Shown here piece by piece: positions 43,784 through 53,434 of a stretch of 56,440 nucleotides of DNA (positions are counted from its first letter, which is position 1; every line of letters begins with the position of its first letter). The notes under the pieces are model-generated. The model saw only the letters and a list, made by a program, of their open reading frames with translations, did not search any database and was not told the origin of the DNA. This DNA comes from Cyclobacteriaceae bacterium (GTDB taxonomy: Bacteria; Bacteroidota; Bacteroidia; Cytophagales; Cyclobacteriaceae), in contig JAHEGY010000015.1 of NCBI GenBank assembly GCA_024644875.1, positions 1 through 56,440 on the forward strand, read 5' to 3'. Made by a program: the position numbers and the translations under genes.

Positions 43784-44506
43784 TTGAATCCAACAAAAAA
43801 CAATATAGTCAAGTTTCAGAATTTAGGTCTTATTGACTACAAAGAAGCCTGGGATTACCAGGAGAAAATATTTGGTGAAATAATACAGGAAAAACTTCAA
43901 AACCGCGAGCGGCCTGAAGGACAAAAATCGCTAACCTCTAATTACCTCTTGTTCTGTCAGCATCCGCATGTCTATACCCTGGGAAAGAGTGGTGATGCCA
44001 GAAACCTGTTAATAAATAAGGATGAATTAAAAAAAAGAGGGGCTTCCTTTTATCATATAAACAGAGGGGGTGATATTACCTATCATGGACCTGGCCAGAT
44101 TGTGGGGTATCCAATAATAGACCTTGATAACTTCACTACTGATATTCACAAATACCTCCGCTATCTTGAAGAGTCAATTATCCTCACTTTACAGGAATTT
44201 GGAATCATAGCAGGACGAATACGAGGCCTTACAGGCGTATGGATTGATGCAGAAAATAAGGCAAAGGCCAGGAAAATATGCGCCATAGGCGTAAAAACCA
44301 GCCGCTGGGTAACCATGCATGGTTTCGCGCTGAATGTAAATACCAACCTTGATTACTTTAATTATATTGTCCCTTGTGGTATCGATGATAAAGCAGTTAC
44401 TTCTATATCAAAAGAATTGAACGGAGATGTTGAAATTTCCTCAGTTGGGAAAAAATTAAAACAAAATATTGAGAAGGTATTTGAGATGGAGCTGGTCGAT
44501 TTCTAG
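43784..44506 (+). CDS. lipB: Octanoyltransferase (lipoate biosynthesis)
   Basis: Transfers octanoyl from acyl carrier protein to lipoyl-accepting domains. A TTG start at 43784, 2 bp after the manA stop, gives a 240-residue protein. The motifs GGDITYHGPGQIVGYPIIDL (near 93-112), ICAIGVKTSRWVTMHGFALN with the catalytic Lys, and IVPCGI with the catalytic Cys are all present. lipA is not in the window. An N-terminal ATG downstream would remove conserved residues, so TTG is preferred. Confidence 0.94.
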   Translation: MNPTKNNIVKFQNLGLIDYKEAWDYQEKIFGEIIQEKLQNRERPEGQKSLTSNYLLFCQHPHVYTLGKSGDARNLLINKDELKKRGASFYHINRGGDITYHGPGQIVGYPIIDLDNFTTDIHKYLRYLEESIILTLQEFGIIAGRIRGLTGVWIDAENKAKARKICAIGVKTSRWVTMHGFALNVNTNLDYFNYIVPCGIDDKAVTSISKELNGDVEISSVGKKLKQNIEKVFEMELVDF

Positions 44507-44533
44507 AACCGGATATTCAGATTCATAGTGTAC

Positions 44534-45376
44534 TCAATTATCGTTTTTTCTGCTGTTTTGATATAATAATTGCCCCCTTCTATTCCATTCCCTGTATACA
44601 TAAGGACTAATACGCTCCTCAAAAGGATCGCTTTTATATTGAATCTGTTTTTTGGCTCGAAGTTTTATATCAAAATACTCAGTCCAGCGGCCAATTTTTT
44701 CGCCATATTTATACTGCCCTTTTACAGCTATTTCACCGTTCTCATGAAAAAAATAATAATCTCCTTCCACTTCACCATATACAACTGGAATTACCTCCTT
44801 TAGTTTCTTTCTATCATCATCATAGAATTTTACCAATGATTCTTTGGGCCATCCTTTATAAAATTTCCTCTTATCAATCAGAATATCATTTTTATCTAGC
44901 TTCACCCATCTTCCATGCTTGGTTCCAACATAATATATACCTTTCTCAACCAATTGGCCTCCCCGGATTTTTGAATAAGGCCCATGCAAAATCCGGCCAT
45001 ATTTCTTGTCAATTGTGCCAGTATTGCGGATCTTTTTTCTTCGAAAGTCAAACCAATAGATATCCTGAACATAACTATCCGGTTCAATCCATTCCTTCAG
45101 ATAATGAAAGATCTCCACGGTCGTATTATCCCCATATCCGACACGGGTATAACCCTTTTTTGTCTTAATGCCATAGTATACATTTTTCTTGGGTTTTTTC
45201 TTTTTCCTCTGCGTTTCCTCTTCTTCTTCCTCTTCCTCCAAATCAATTGTAATGGGCTGTGATCGCTCAATTATGAACTCTATGGGTTCAGCATCAGATT
45301 GCACTTCCTGTGCAATCAGGAAGTTAGCTCCTAAGGATATAAATAAGCAGAAAACATATGGCAAATACCTCTTCAT
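44534..45376 (-). CDS. Secreted MORN-repeat-like protein of unknown function
   Basis: 280 residues with a signal peptide (about 1-22). An acidic then basic low-complexity stretch (EEEEEEEETQRKKKKPKK, near 48-65) precedes MORN-2/YwqK-like units such as HGPYSKIRGGQLVEKGIYY and YFFHENGEIAVKGQYKYGEK followed by IGRWTEYF. Such repeats are predicted to form beta-sheets in periplasmic or surface proteins. No substrate or partner is evident. Single gene between convergent lipB and rocD. Confidence 0.8.
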   Translation of the reverse strand: MKRYLPYVFCLFISLGANFLIAQEVQSDAEPIEFIIERSQPITIDLEEEEEEEETQRKKKKPKKNVYYGIKTKKGYTRVGYGDNTTVEIFHYLKEWIEPDSYVQDIYWFDFRRKKIRNTGTIDKKYGRILHGPYSKIRGGQLVEKGIYYVGTKHGRWVKLDKNDILIDKRKFYKGWPKESLVKFYDDDRKKLKEVIPVVYGEVEGDYYFFHENGEIAVKGQYKYGEKIGRWTEYFDIKLRAKKQIQYKSDPFEERISPYVYREWNRRGQLLYQNSRKNDN

Positions 45377-45419
45377 ATCAATTTACTCAACGAAAGCTAC
45401 TAAAAAATATTTTAACAAT

Positions 45420-46694
45420 TTAATAAGATAAAATTGTGGTTTCAATGATCCTGCAACATTCATCCAATTGCTCTTCAGTCATGACAAGAGGCGGTGCAAA
45501 ACGTATAATATTACCATGTGTTGGTTTCGCCAGTAAACCATTGTCTTTAAGACTGAGACATATATTCCAGGCTGTATCACTATCGGGCGAATCATTAATT
45601 TCTATTGCATTTAACAGCCCGCGACCACGAACTAATTTTAGGATGTCACTCTTCTCGGCAAGCGCATTCATTCTCTCCCTAAAAATATGACCCAATTTTC
45701 TGGCATTCTGGGCCAACTTCTCTTTCCTTAGAATTTCAAGTGCTTCTATAGCCACCATGCTGCCCAGGGGATTTCCGCCGTAAGTGGACCCATGCTGCCC
45801 GGGTTTAATCACATCCATTACTGCTGAATCTGCCAGGACCGCTGAGACAGGATACATCCCCCCTGATAAGGCCTTTCCAAGGATCAATATATCCGGTTTT
45901 AAATAAGTATCCTGCCTTTCGCAATCTCCCTGGCAGCTACATTTACCGCATACCGCAAGTAGGCTGCCGGTTCTGGCCAGGCCTGTTTGAATTTCATCAG
46001 CAATGAACAACACATTATTTGTTTTGCATAAATTGTAAGCATTTTTTAAATAATCATCTGAGGGGACGATCACCCCGGCTTCTCCTTGAATAGGCTCCAC
46101 CAGGAATCCTGCTACGGATTCATCTTCTATTACTTCCTGAAGTGATCCTATGTCATTATAGGGGATCCGTTTAAAGCCTGGTGTATAAGGCCCAAACTGA
46201 TTATGTGCTTCAGGATCATTGGAAAAAGAAATGATGGTTGTGGTCCTGCCATGAAAATTATTATCACATACGATTATGCTCGCTTTACCTTCTGCAATTC
46301 CTTTCTGCTCATATGCCCACTTTCTGCAAATCTTAATGGCCGTTTCAACCGCCTCAGCCCCAGTATTCATGGGCAAGACCTTTTCATAACCGAAATATTC
46401 CGTGACATATTTTTCATAAATCCCAAGAACATCATTATAAAAGGCCCTGGAGGTAAGAGTAAGTTTCTTAGACTGATTTATTAAAGTATTAACAATCTTC
46501 GGATGACAGTGTCCCTGGTTTACAGCACTGTAAGAAGATAAAAAATCATAATATCGATTCCCTTCTACATCCCATACATAAACCCCTTCTCCTCTGGATA
46601 TCACCACAGGGATTGGATGATAATTATTTGCGCCATATTTGTTTTCCAGATGTATGCCCTCGGCACTTGAATTAAGATTTCTTGTCATTGTCAA
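45420..46694 (-). CDS. rocD: Ornithine aminotransferase
   Basis: A PLP-dependent class III aminotransferase converting ornithine and 2-oxoglutarate to glutamate-semialdehyde and glutamate. The 424 residues include [13 protein letters not shown] (near 109-121), [14 protein letters not shown] (near 230-243) and the PLP lysine in [12 protein letters not shown] (Lys274). Between them is an extra cysteine cluster, [11 protein letters not shown] (248-258: Cys249, 252, 254, 258), absent from classical enzymes and of a metal-binding look. The end [12 protein letters not shown] is typical. Two Met codons at the start are possible. Confidence 0.93.
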   Translation of the reverse strand: MTMTRNLNSSAEGIHLENKYGANNYHPIPVVISRGEGVYVWDVEGNRYYDFLSSYSAVNQGHCHPKIVNTLINQSKKLTLTSRAFYNDVLGIYEKYVTEYFGYEKVLPMNTGAEAVETAIKICRKWAYEQKGIAEGKASIIVCDNNFHGRTTTIISFSNDPEAHNQFGPYTPGFKRIPYNDIGSLQEVIEDESVAGFLVEPIQGEAGVIVPSDDYLKNAYNLCKTNNVLFIADEIQTGLARTGSLLAVCGKCSCQGDCERQDTYLKPDILILGKALSGGMYPVSAVLADSAVMDVIKPGQHGSTYGGNPLGSMVAIEALEILRKEKLAQNARKLGHIFRERMNALAEKSDILKLVRGRGLLNAIEINDSPDSDTAWNICLSLKDNGLLAKPTHGNIIRFAPPLVMTEEQLDECCRIIETTILSY

Positions 46695-46843
46695 TACGTT
46701 TTAATCTTAAAATTAAATGTAATTAATAATTATGGTAAAATTAAGAAAATGATTATTAGGAAATCAGGTTTTGAATATAAGAAAAAGGCTAAGAATCAAA
46801 CATTTTTAATAATTTGCCATATCGTATTTATATTTTTATTTGT

Positions 46844-46874
46844 TTTGATTTTTACAAAAAAAGATCCACCTTTG
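46844..46874 (+). promoter_or_regulatory. Bacteroidota promoter for rpmB-rpmG
   Basis: TTTG (46844-46847), a spacer of exactly 19 bases, then CACCTTTG (46867-46874), a one-base variant of the -7 form TAnnTTTG. The start of rpmB lies 31 bases further on, giving a leader of about 23 bases. Spacing and position fit the Bacteroidota primary sigma factor consensus well. Confidence 0.7.
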
Positions 46875-46904
46875 CAGACCAAATTAAAAGCAATCTATAG
46901 AAAG

Positions 46905-47147
46905 ATGTCAAAAGTTTGTCAGGTATCAGGAAAAAGGCCAAGGGTAGGAAACAATGTTTCCCACTCTAATATTAAGACAAAGCGTAAATTCTATCCGAAT
47001 TTACAAAAGAAGCGCTTTTATTTAGCTGAGGAAGATCGATGGATCACTTTAAAAGTATCTGTATCAACCCTAAGGACAATCAACAAAAATGGCTTGTCTG
47101 CAGTATTAAAGAAGGCTGCAGAAAAGGGTACTCTTGTATTGAAATAA
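46905..47147 (+). CDS. rpmB: Large ribosomal subunit protein bL28
   Basis: An 80-residue ribosomal protein starting [20 protein letters not shown] and ending EKGTLVLK. The frame stays open upstream to 46749, but that extension contains the promoter and has no homology, so ATG 46905 is the true start. It leads rpmB-rpmG-DUF4295, a standard Bacteroidota order. Confidence 0.97.
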   Translation: MSKVCQVSGKRPRVGNNVSHSNIKTKRKFYPNLQKKRFYLAEEDRWITLKVSVSTLRTINKNGLSAVLKKAAEKGTLVLK

Positions 47148-47159
47148 ATATTAGTAAAA

Positions 47160-47342
47160 ATGGCTAAAAAAGGTAACAGAGTTCAGGTAATTTTGGAATG
47201 TACAGAACATAAAAATTCCGGGCAGCCTGGTACATCAAGGTATATAACAACGAAAAACAGGAAGAATACACCTGAAAGACTCGAGTTAAAAAAATATAAC
47301 CCGATCCTTAAGAAATATACTGTTCACAAAGAAATTAAGTAA
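47160..47342 (+). CDS. rpmG: Large ribosomal subunit protein bL33
   Basis: 60 residues: [20 protein letters not shown] at the start and [14 protein letters not shown] at the end are typical of bL33. The four zinc cysteines are absent (only one Cys, in ECTEH), so this is the zinc-independent (C-) form. It lies 12 bp after rpmB and 2 bp before the DUF4295 gene. Confidence 0.97.
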   Translation: MAKKGNRVQVILECTEHKNSGQPGTSRYITTKNRKNTPERLELKKYNPILKKYTVHKEIK

Positions 47343-47344
47343 TT

Positions 47345-47494
47345 ATGGCAAAGAAAGTAGTTGCTACCCTTAAAAAGGGTAAAGAATATGCTAAAATAAT
47401 TAAGACTGTTAAATCTCCGAAAACAGGGGCTTACTCTTTTAAGGAAGAAATGGTACCAGTCGATATGGTTAAGGAAGTGCTTTCTTCCAAATAA
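47345..47494 (+). CDS. DUF4295 family small protein
   Basis: A 49-residue basic protein below the usual calling limit: starts MAKKVVATLKKGKEYAKIIK and ends KEVLSSK. DUF4295 proteins are found almost only in Bacteroidota immediately after rpmG. A role linked to the ribosome is likely from position and charge but not proven. A terminator follows within 30 bases. Confidence 0.93.
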   Translation: MAKKVVATLKKGKEYAKIIKTVKSPKTGAYSFKEEMVPVDMVKEVLSSK

Positions 47495-47522
47495 TTAGGA
47501 TTTTCAAATATCATCACGTTAT

Positions 47523-47546
47523 AGTCCCGCATTGTGGGACTTTTTT
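47523..47546 (+). terminator. Rho-independent terminator after rpmB-rpmG-DUF4295
   Basis: AGTCCCGC (47523-47530) pairs with GTGGGACT (47534-47541), including one G-T wobble, around the loop ATT, and is followed by a T tract. It separates the ribosomal protein genes from ftsY. Confidence 0.85.
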
Positions 47547-47573
47547 ATTATTTTTCAGGTTAATTTCTACCCC

Positions 47574-48530
47574 ATGGCCCTGTTTAAATTTCTATCCAAA
47601 GACAAAAAAGAATCCCTTGATAAAGGACTTGAAAAAACAAAGACCAATTTCTTCCAGAAGATCGGGAAGGCTGTTGCCGGCAAATCCAAGGTTGATGATG
47701 AGGTCCTCGATGAACTGGAAGAAGTCTTAATAACTTCTGATGTTGGTGTTGATACGACAATCAAGATCATTAACCGCATTGAGGAAAGGGTTGCCAGGGA
47801 CAAATATTTAAATGTCGATGAGCTCAATGTTATATTAAAGGAAGAGATCGCTGCTCTGTTATCAGAGAATAAGACAGAAAATGTAACTGATTTCGAGATT
47901 CCACAGGAAACTAAACCCTATGTAATTCTGGTTGTAGGTGTAAATGGTGTAGGCAAAACCACAACTATAGGAAAACTGGCAGCTCAATATAAAAAAGAAG
48001 GCAAGAAAGTGATATTAGGGGCAGCTGACACATTCCGTGCTGCTGCAGTCGATCAATTGATACTATGGGGAGAAAGGGTTGGTGTTGAAGTCGTTTCACA
48101 TGGCATGAACACAGATCCCGGAGCAGTTGCTTTCGAGGCTGTAAAAAAAGGTGTTGAAAAGGATGCCGATGTGGTCATCATCGATACCGCAGGCCGATTA
48201 CACACCAAGGTCAATTTAATGAATGAATTGGCGAAAATACGACGAGTCGTGCAGAAATTCATAGAAGATGCCCCTCAGGAAGTCTTATTAATTCTTGATG
48301 GAAGTACAGGGCAAAATGCATTTATACAAGCCAGGGAATTTACGAAAGCGACAGATGTGAACTCAATTGCTATTACGAAATTAGATGGCACTGCAAAGGG
48401 AGGTGTCGTAATTGGCATATCTGACGAATTCAAAATCCCCGTAAAATATATAGGGATAGGAGAAAAAATTGATGACCTTCAGGTTTTTAATAAGCATGAA
48501 TTCGTTGATTCATTATTCAGTTCAGATTAA
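47574..48530 (+). CDS. ftsY: Signal recognition particle receptor FtsY
   Basis: The membrane-associated SRP receptor GTPase that helps deliver nascent membrane proteins to the Sec translocon. 318 residues from ATG 47574; the frame stays open to 47532 but that part covers the terminator. The N-domain is followed by the G-domain: GVNGVGKTTTIGKLA (near 123-137), DTFRAAAVDQL (near 152-162), DTAGRLHTKVNLMNELAKI (near 203-221) and TKLDGTAKGG. The acidic A-domain of E. coli FtsY is missing, as usual in this group. Confidence 0.95.
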   Translation: MALFKFLSKDKKESLDKGLEKTKTNFFQKIGKAVAGKSKVDDEVLDELEEVLITSDVGVDTTIKIINRIEERVARDKYLNVDELNVILKEEIAALLSENKTENVTDFEIPQETKPYVILVVGVNGVGKTTTIGKLAAQYKKEGKKVILGAADTFRAAAVDQLILWGERVGVEVVSHGMNTDPGAVAFEAVKKGVEKDADVVIIDTAGRLHTKVNLMNELAKIRRVVQKFIEDAPQEVLLILDGSTGQNAFIQAREFTKATDVNSIAITKLDGTAKGGVVIGISDEFKIPVKYIGIGEKIDDLQVFNKHEFVDSLFSSD

Positions 48531-48554
48531 GCCTGATCATGATTTTTGAGAAAA

Positions 48555-49304
48555 TCAGTTAAAATCAAATTCATTCTGTTGATTATTAATAGGCTGGGAT
48601 TCCGGATCCCTCTCAACTTTTTCTTTCAGCTTCTTTGCTTTGTAAGGTGGCTTTTCTCTGAATGGGATCCTGTAAAAGATCTGGTAATTAAAGCCCCACC
48701 GACTGTCAGAATCCGCCAAGCCATAGCCGGGAATAAAATATGTGTTGAATGAGGTTGAATTTGTTGATGTCTTCTTTGCAAATTTTATACGACCTGCCCA
48801 TCCCAAATACAGATCTTTCCACACCCGGATCTTCATGCCAAAATTTGCCTCATACCAATGTGCACTCATACCCGGTTTGCTGATCTCCTTGGCATAATCA
48901 TAGTATAAAGGATCAGTCATGGAATAGTTAAAGCTTTCATCAAAAGAACTGTAAGCATACTTCAGCCCGAAATAAATCACATTTAAATCAGGATCCCTCG
49001 CAAGAAGGTTGTAGTCAATTCCTGCTTTGATATAGGATCCACTGTTTTCGTAGGCAAATCTTTCCCGGCTGAATTCCCAACTTGACATACCATAATCAGC
49101 TGTAATAAAAAACTTGTACAGATCAATGTCCCCATTTATTTCAAACATTGTTTTTTCAGGATCAAATAAACTGACACCTAAAAATCCCAGATCAGTTCCT
49201 ATCCTCACCGCAGACGGCATAACGGTTCCTTTCTGGGCCAAGCCTGAAACGTCGCAAATCAAAATAATTAATGCGCTAAAAGAATATTTTAATATTTTCT
49301 TCAT
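48555..49304 (-). CDS. DUF6048 outer-membrane protein
   Basis: A 249-residue beta-barrel-type protein with a signal peptide (ending SGLAQ). Tyr- and Gly-rich strands with YIKAGIDYNLL and WYEANFGMKIRVWKDLYLGW are typical. The preceding gene is DUF6452; the two overlap by 29 bases and occur as a pair in Bacteroidota as I recall. Function unknown. The C-terminal tail is charged and unstructured (KKLKEKVERDPESQ). Confidence 0.8.
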   Translation of the reverse strand: MKKILKYSFSALIILICDVSGLAQKGTVMPSAVRIGTDLGFLGVSLFDPEKTMFEINGDIDLYKFFITADYGMSSWEFSRERFAYENSGSYIKAGIDYNLLARDPDLNVIYFGLKYAYSSFDESFNYSMTDPLYYDYAKEISKPGMSAHWYEANFGMKIRVWKDLYLGWAGRIKFAKKTSTNSTSFNTYFIPGYGLADSDSRWGFNYQIFYRIPFREKPPYKAKKLKEKVERDPESQPINNQQNEFDFN

Positions 49305-49758
49305 TTAACCTGCTAAGTTCATTTTCCAATGATACTGCGCTATCAAAACTGGTCCGTATGATACCGAGGTTTTTAAATTCAAGATCATACCCACAATCCT
49401 TAGAAATTAATATCACTGTTTTATCATAGCTTACTTCCAGGGTATCTATTGTCTGATCAGGATTCAAAAAAAGAAAGATAGTTTCTTCCAGTTCTGTATT
49501 CACCGGCAAATAATAGGTGCTCAAAATGGTATCACTATAAAATATCACCTGGGATTCCTGAGCGGAAATAAGATCAAACTGCCGGCTCTTACTATTACCT
49601 GTGGCTGAATCAAGAAAATCCACTATTACAAACCGGGTATTAAATGTAATACAGTCAGTTGTATCACATGCGGCCAGCACATGTAAACAAATCAGGAAAT
49701 AGAAAGTTAATTTATAAATGTATCTCAAATAACAGTCAAGCATAAATTTCAGGTTCAA
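49276..49758 (-). CDS. DUF6452 lipoprotein
   Basis: A 160-residue predicted lipoprotein: hydrophobic segment FYFLICLHVLAAC with Cys31 as the lipidation site, followed by a beta-rich small domain with CITFNTRFVIVDF and SKDCGYDLEFKNLGI. It pairs with the DUF6048 gene. No function is known; an outer-membrane accessory is the likely position. The exact start is uncertain (Met1 or Met6). Confidence 0.8.
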   Translation of the reverse strand: MNLKFMLDCYLRYIYKLTFYFLICLHVLAACDTTDCITFNTRFVIVDFLDSATGNSKSRQFDLISAQESQVIFYSDTILSTYYLPVNTELEETIFLFLNPDQTIDTLEVSYDKTVILISKDCGYDLEFKNLGIIRTSFDSAVSLENELSRLNEENIKIFF

Positions 49759-49857
49759 AAATATTTAATAAAAACCTGAATGCATATATAAGTAACTAAA
49801 TTAAGGTAATCAGATGACCCTTTTGCTTATTTTTACACATTAATTCAATTTTTAATT

Positions 49858-51183
49858 TTGAAGACAAAGCGAAATAAAAAGCTAAAGGTAAATGTGATCA
49901 CCATGGGCTGCGCCAAGAATCTCGTTGATTCGGAGGTTCTTATAACTCAGCTCAAAGGCAATAAGATAGATGCTTTTCATGAAGCCCATGGAATGAAGCC
50001 GGATGTGGTCGTCATAAACACCTGTGGGTTCATAGATAATGCAAAACAGGAATCTATTGATACTATATTGAGATTTGCCGATGCCAAAGAAAGTGGTAAA
50101 ATATCAAAATTGTATATTACAGGATGTCTTTCAGAAAGATATAAAACCGATCTGGAAAAGGAAATTCCCCAGGTGGATGCTTTCTTCGGCACCAGGGAAC
50201 TTCCCGCTTTACTTAAACGGTTTAATGCGGACTATAGGCAGGAATTGGTCGGTGAAAGGTTAATTACAACCGCACAGCATTATGCCTACATGAAAATATC
50301 TGAAGGATGTGACAGGCCATGTTCTTTTTGTGCGATTCCCTTGATGAGGGGAAAACATATTTCCAGAAGTATTGAGGAACTGGTAAAGGAAGCAAAAAAC
50401 CATGCAAAAAATGGAGTGAAAGAGCTTTTGTTAATTGCCCAGGATTCTACCTATTACGGACTCGACATATATAAATCAAGAAAACTTGCTGATCTTTTAA
50501 GACACCTGTCCGATGTCAGTGGTATTGACTGGATAAGATTGCACTATGCGTTTCCTTCCGGATTCCCTGAAGATGTTCTCCATGTTATCAGTGAAAGAGA
50601 GAATATTTGTAATTACATCGATATCCCTTTGCAGCATGCCTCCTCGAAAATACTGAAATTGATGAAACGGGGAATTGACAGGGAGGGGTCTGAGATATTG
50701 ATAGATAAAATAAGAGATAGAGTTCCCGGTATTGCGATTAGAACCACAATGATGGTGGGACATCCGGGTGAAACTCCCCGTGAATTTGATAAACTACTCG
50801 ATTTCGTAAATAAAATGAAGTTTGAAAGGATGGGTGTTTTTACCTATTCACATGAAGAAAATACTGCTTCCTATCAACTAAAAAATACAATTTCTTATAA
50901 AGAAAAAAAGAGACGGGCAGACATGCTTATGCAACTCCAGGAGGAAATTTCCCAGAGTTTTAATAACTCGTTGATGGGTAAATCCCTGAAAGTATTGATC
51001 GACAGGAAAGAAAACAACTATTATATTGGAAGAACAGAGTATGATTCACCGGAAGTGGATAATGAAGTAATTATAGATGCATCAAAAAACTATTTGCGAC
51101 TGGGGGATTTTGCAAAAATAAAAATTAATGATGCCCTGCCATTTGACCTGATTGGTGATCCGACGAATAATTCAACAAATTAA
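49858..51183 (+). CDS. rimO: Ribosomal protein uS12 methylthiotransferase RimO
   Basis: A radical SAM enzyme that methylthiolates Asp in ribosomal protein S12. 441 residues, starting at TTG; the start MKTKRNKKLK matches the basic N-terminus of relatives and no good ATG exists upstream. The methylthiotransferase domain holds Cys in VITMGCAKN, VINTCGFID and ITGCLSE. The radical SAM motif is CDRPCSFC (near 150-157). A TRAM domain ends the protein. The bshC gene follows by 11 bp, so the two are probably co-transcribed. Confidence 0.95.
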   Translation: MKTKRNKKLKVNVITMGCAKNLVDSEVLITQLKGNKIDAFHEAHGMKPDVVVINTCGFIDNAKQESIDTILRFADAKESGKISKLYITGCLSERYKTDLEKEIPQVDAFFGTRELPALLKRFNADYRQELVGERLITTAQHYAYMKISEGCDRPCSFCAIPLMRGKHISRSIEELVKEAKNHAKNGVKELLLIAQDSTYYGLDIYKSRKLADLLRHLSDVSGIDWIRLHYAFPSGFPEDVLHVISERENICNYIDIPLQHASSKILKLMKRGIDREGSEILIDKIRDRVPGIAIRTTMMVGHPGETPREFDKLLDFVNKMKFERMGVFTYSHEENTASYQLKNTISYKEKKRRADMLMQLQEEISQSFNNSLMGKSLKVLIDRKENNYYIGRTEYDSPEVDNEVIIDASKNYLRLGDFAKIKINDALPFDLIGDPTNNSTN

Positions 51184-51194
51184 ATCCTTATAAA

Positions 51195-52754
51195 ATGCAT
51201 TGCAGAAAAATAGATATTAAGGAAACAAATTCATTTTCAAAAATTTTTATCGACTATATCAATCAGAATCCATTACTAGCACCTTTTTACGACCTGCCAC
51301 CCACTAAAAAATCTTTCAAAAGAATGATTGAGAAACGTAGGATGGACAATAAAAAACGTGAGATTCTGACGGATATTCTAAATCAGCAATATTCGGGTTT
51401 CCAGGTGAGTGAACCTACAGCTTTAAATATCGAACGATTAAAAGAAAAAAATACCTATACCATAACAACCGGTCACCAGCTCAATATATTTACCGGTCCA
51501 TTATATTTCATATATAAGATCCTAACTGTTATAAATGCCTGTGAAGTTCTAAATAAAGCGCATCCCGATCATCATTTTATTCCTGTTTATTGGATGGCTT
51601 CTGAAGACCATGATATTGGTGAGATCCGGTCTTTTTCCTTGTTTGGGAAAGAATATACCTGGGATACCGGGCAGACAGGACCGGTGGGGCGCATGCATCC
51701 CGGATCATTGAAAGAGGTATTGGAAATGCTTCCTGAAAGATCCGAAATTTTCGAGAAAGCTTATCTTGAATATCACACGCTGGCAAAATCCGTCAGGTAT
51801 TACGTAAATAAGCTTTTTGGTGATTCTGGCCTTGTAGTACTAGATGCTGATGATGCGACACTTAAAGCACAGATCATTCATGTTCTCAAAGATGACCTTC
51901 TTGATCATCATGCGAATGACCTTGTAGAATCTTCCTCGGCGGAATTGGCAGAATTGGGTTACAAAAGCCAGGTCTACCCGAGGGCCATTAACCTGTTTTA
52001 CATTTCCGGCAACACACGCAAGCGTATTATTAAAGAAGCAGGTATTTTTAAAGTATTTGATACGGATATAGAATTCACAGAGGATGAAATATTGAAAGAG
52101 CTTGAGTCCAGCCCTGATAAATTCAGCCCGAATGTCATATTACGACCGCTATACCAGGAAATTATATTACCTAATATAGCTTATGTCGGTGGGCCGGCAG
52201 AGGTCGCATACTGGCTGCAGTTGAAAAGCACTTTCGACCATTTTGGCATACAGTTCCCAATTCTCCTGCCAAGAAATTTCGCCCTGATCATTAACAAAGG
52301 ATTGATGAAGAAGATGCGGAAACTTATGATCAGTGTTGAGGAAATTATTATGCCAGTTGTTGAATTGAAAAACAAATACATGGAAGAACACAGGGAAATC
52401 AATGTTGACCTAGAAAGTGAGATAAAGATTATGGAGGAATTATTTGAATCTGTCCGTAATAAATCAAAAATGGTCGACCAGAGTCTTGAAGGTTTTGTTC
52501 AGGCAGAAAGAGCCAAAGTACTGAAGAGTCTTGAGAATATTGGAAAAAGAATTATAAAATCAGAAGAACAGAAACAATCAGTTGCTCTAAACCAGATTCA
52601 AAACTTAAAAGATAAATTATTTCCACAGGGAGGTCTTCAGGAAAGAACAGATAATTTTCTGAATTTCTACATAAATCATCCGGGGTTTTTAGAAGATATT
52701 AAGAATAAACTTGATCCATTTGATTTCAAGTTCAATATTATTTACGAAGATTGA
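51195..52754 (+). CDS. bshC: Bacillithiol synthase (cysteine-adding enzyme)
   Basis: Adds cysteine to glucosaminyl-malate in the final step of bacillithiol synthesis. The 519 residues include TTGHQLNIFTGPLYFIYKIL (near 94-113), FIPVYWMASEDHDIGEI (near 128-144) and a coiled coil near 380-480, all typical of BshC. Its presence indicates a low-molecular-weight thiol system of the bacillithiol type, as in other Bacteroidota. Its last 13 bases overlap mnmD on the opposite strand. Confidence 0.94.
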   Translation: MHCRKIDIKETNSFSKIFIDYINQNPLLAPFYDLPPTKKSFKRMIEKRRMDNKKREILTDILNQQYSGFQVSEPTALNIERLKEKNTYTITTGHQLNIFTGPLYFIYKILTVINACEVLNKAHPDHHFIPVYWMASEDHDIGEIRSFSLFGKEYTWDTGQTGPVGRMHPGSLKEVLEMLPERSEIFEKAYLEYHTLAKSVRYYVNKLFGDSGLVVLDADDATLKAQIIHVLKDDLLDHHANDLVESSSAELAELGYKSQVYPRAINLFYISGNTRKRIIKEAGIFKVFDTDIEFTEDEILKELESSPDKFSPNVILRPLYQEIILPNIAYVGGPAEVAYWLQLKSTFDHFGIQFPILLPRNFALIINKGLMKKMRKLMISVEEIIMPVVELKNKYMEEHREINVDLESEIKIMEELFESVRNKSKMVDQSLEGFVQAERAKVLKSLENIGKRIIKSEEQKQSVALNQIQNLKDKLFPQGGLQERTDNFLNFYINHPGFLEDIKNKLDPFDFKFNIIYED

Positions 52755-53422
52755 CCTTTCAGGCCCCTGGTCATTTCTTTCTTCCCCGGAGGCCCCTGTA
52801 ATGATTGCACAATAAATCCTGCAGCTTTCAGATCCCGTTTAACTTGTCCTTGAGCGCAGTAAGTTACAAGAGCCGATTCATTTGATAAGAACCGATAAAC
52901 CTTCTGAAAAACATCTCTTTGCCACACCTCTGGTTGTTTATTAGGGGCGAATGCATCATAATATGCCAGATGAAAATATCCGGCTGATGTATTAAATTTC
53001 TCTATGGTAGTTTCAATTTTTCGAAACCTGAAAAAGGGATGTATGCGATTCATTTGATCCCAGCTCACTGAATGAATCTGCATAAAATGATCTTTCACAG
53101 TAGGCAAGTTTATTATCTCACTAAAATTCAATTGTCCAATAATAGCTTCCGGGACAGGGTATGGTTCGACACAGGTATATTCAACCGGTACAGACAATTT
53201 CCGAGATTCAATGGCTGTAAGAAGCGCATTTAATCCCGTTCCCAATCCCAGTTCAAAAATTCGAACAGGCTTCCGGGGATTCTTTCCAAGCATAAAACGG
53301 AACCCATTCTTTATAAAAACATGTCTTGATTCCTGTATCGCACCATGACGAGAATGGTAGGTCTCATTCAGTTCTTCAACCTTAAGTGTATGGGAACCAT
53401 CATTGGTAAGCAGAAGCTTCAT
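52742..53422 (-). CDS. mnmD: tRNA (mnm5s2U34) methyltransferase MnmD
   Basis: A 226-residue methyltransferase for the wobble uridine of some tRNAs. It corresponds to the methyltransferase half of E. coli MnmC and lacks the FAD oxidase half. SAM-binding FELGLGTGLNALL (near 55-67) and YYDAFAPNKQPEVW (near 153-166) are diagnostic. It follows ispF by 12 bp. It is convergent with bshC, and the two overlap by 13 bp. Confidence 0.93.
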   Translation of the reverse strand: MKLLLTNDGSHTLKVEELNETYHSRHGAIQESRHVFIKNGFRFMLGKNPRKPVRIFELGLGTGLNALLTAIESRKLSVPVEYTCVEPYPVPEAIIGQLNFSEIINLPTVKDHFMQIHSVSWDQMNRIHPFFRFRKIETTIEKFNTSAGYFHLAYYDAFAPNKQPEVWQRDVFQKVYRFLSNESALVTYCAQGQVKRDLKAAGFIVQSLQGPPGKKEMTRGLKGQSS

Positions 53423-53434
53423 TATAAAACCTGA

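Noticed and set aside
46749-46904. Hydrophobic N-terminal extension of rpmB
   Set aside because: It contains the promoter and adds an unlikely membrane segment; bL28 starts at the ATG at 46905.
47532-47573. Upstream start for ftsY
   Set aside because: It would be read through the terminator hairpin region, and homologues start at MALFKFL (47574).
49853-49860. TAATTTTG as the rimO promoter
   Set aside because: It overlaps the TTG start codon itself, so transcription from it would begin after the start; more likely a chance match.
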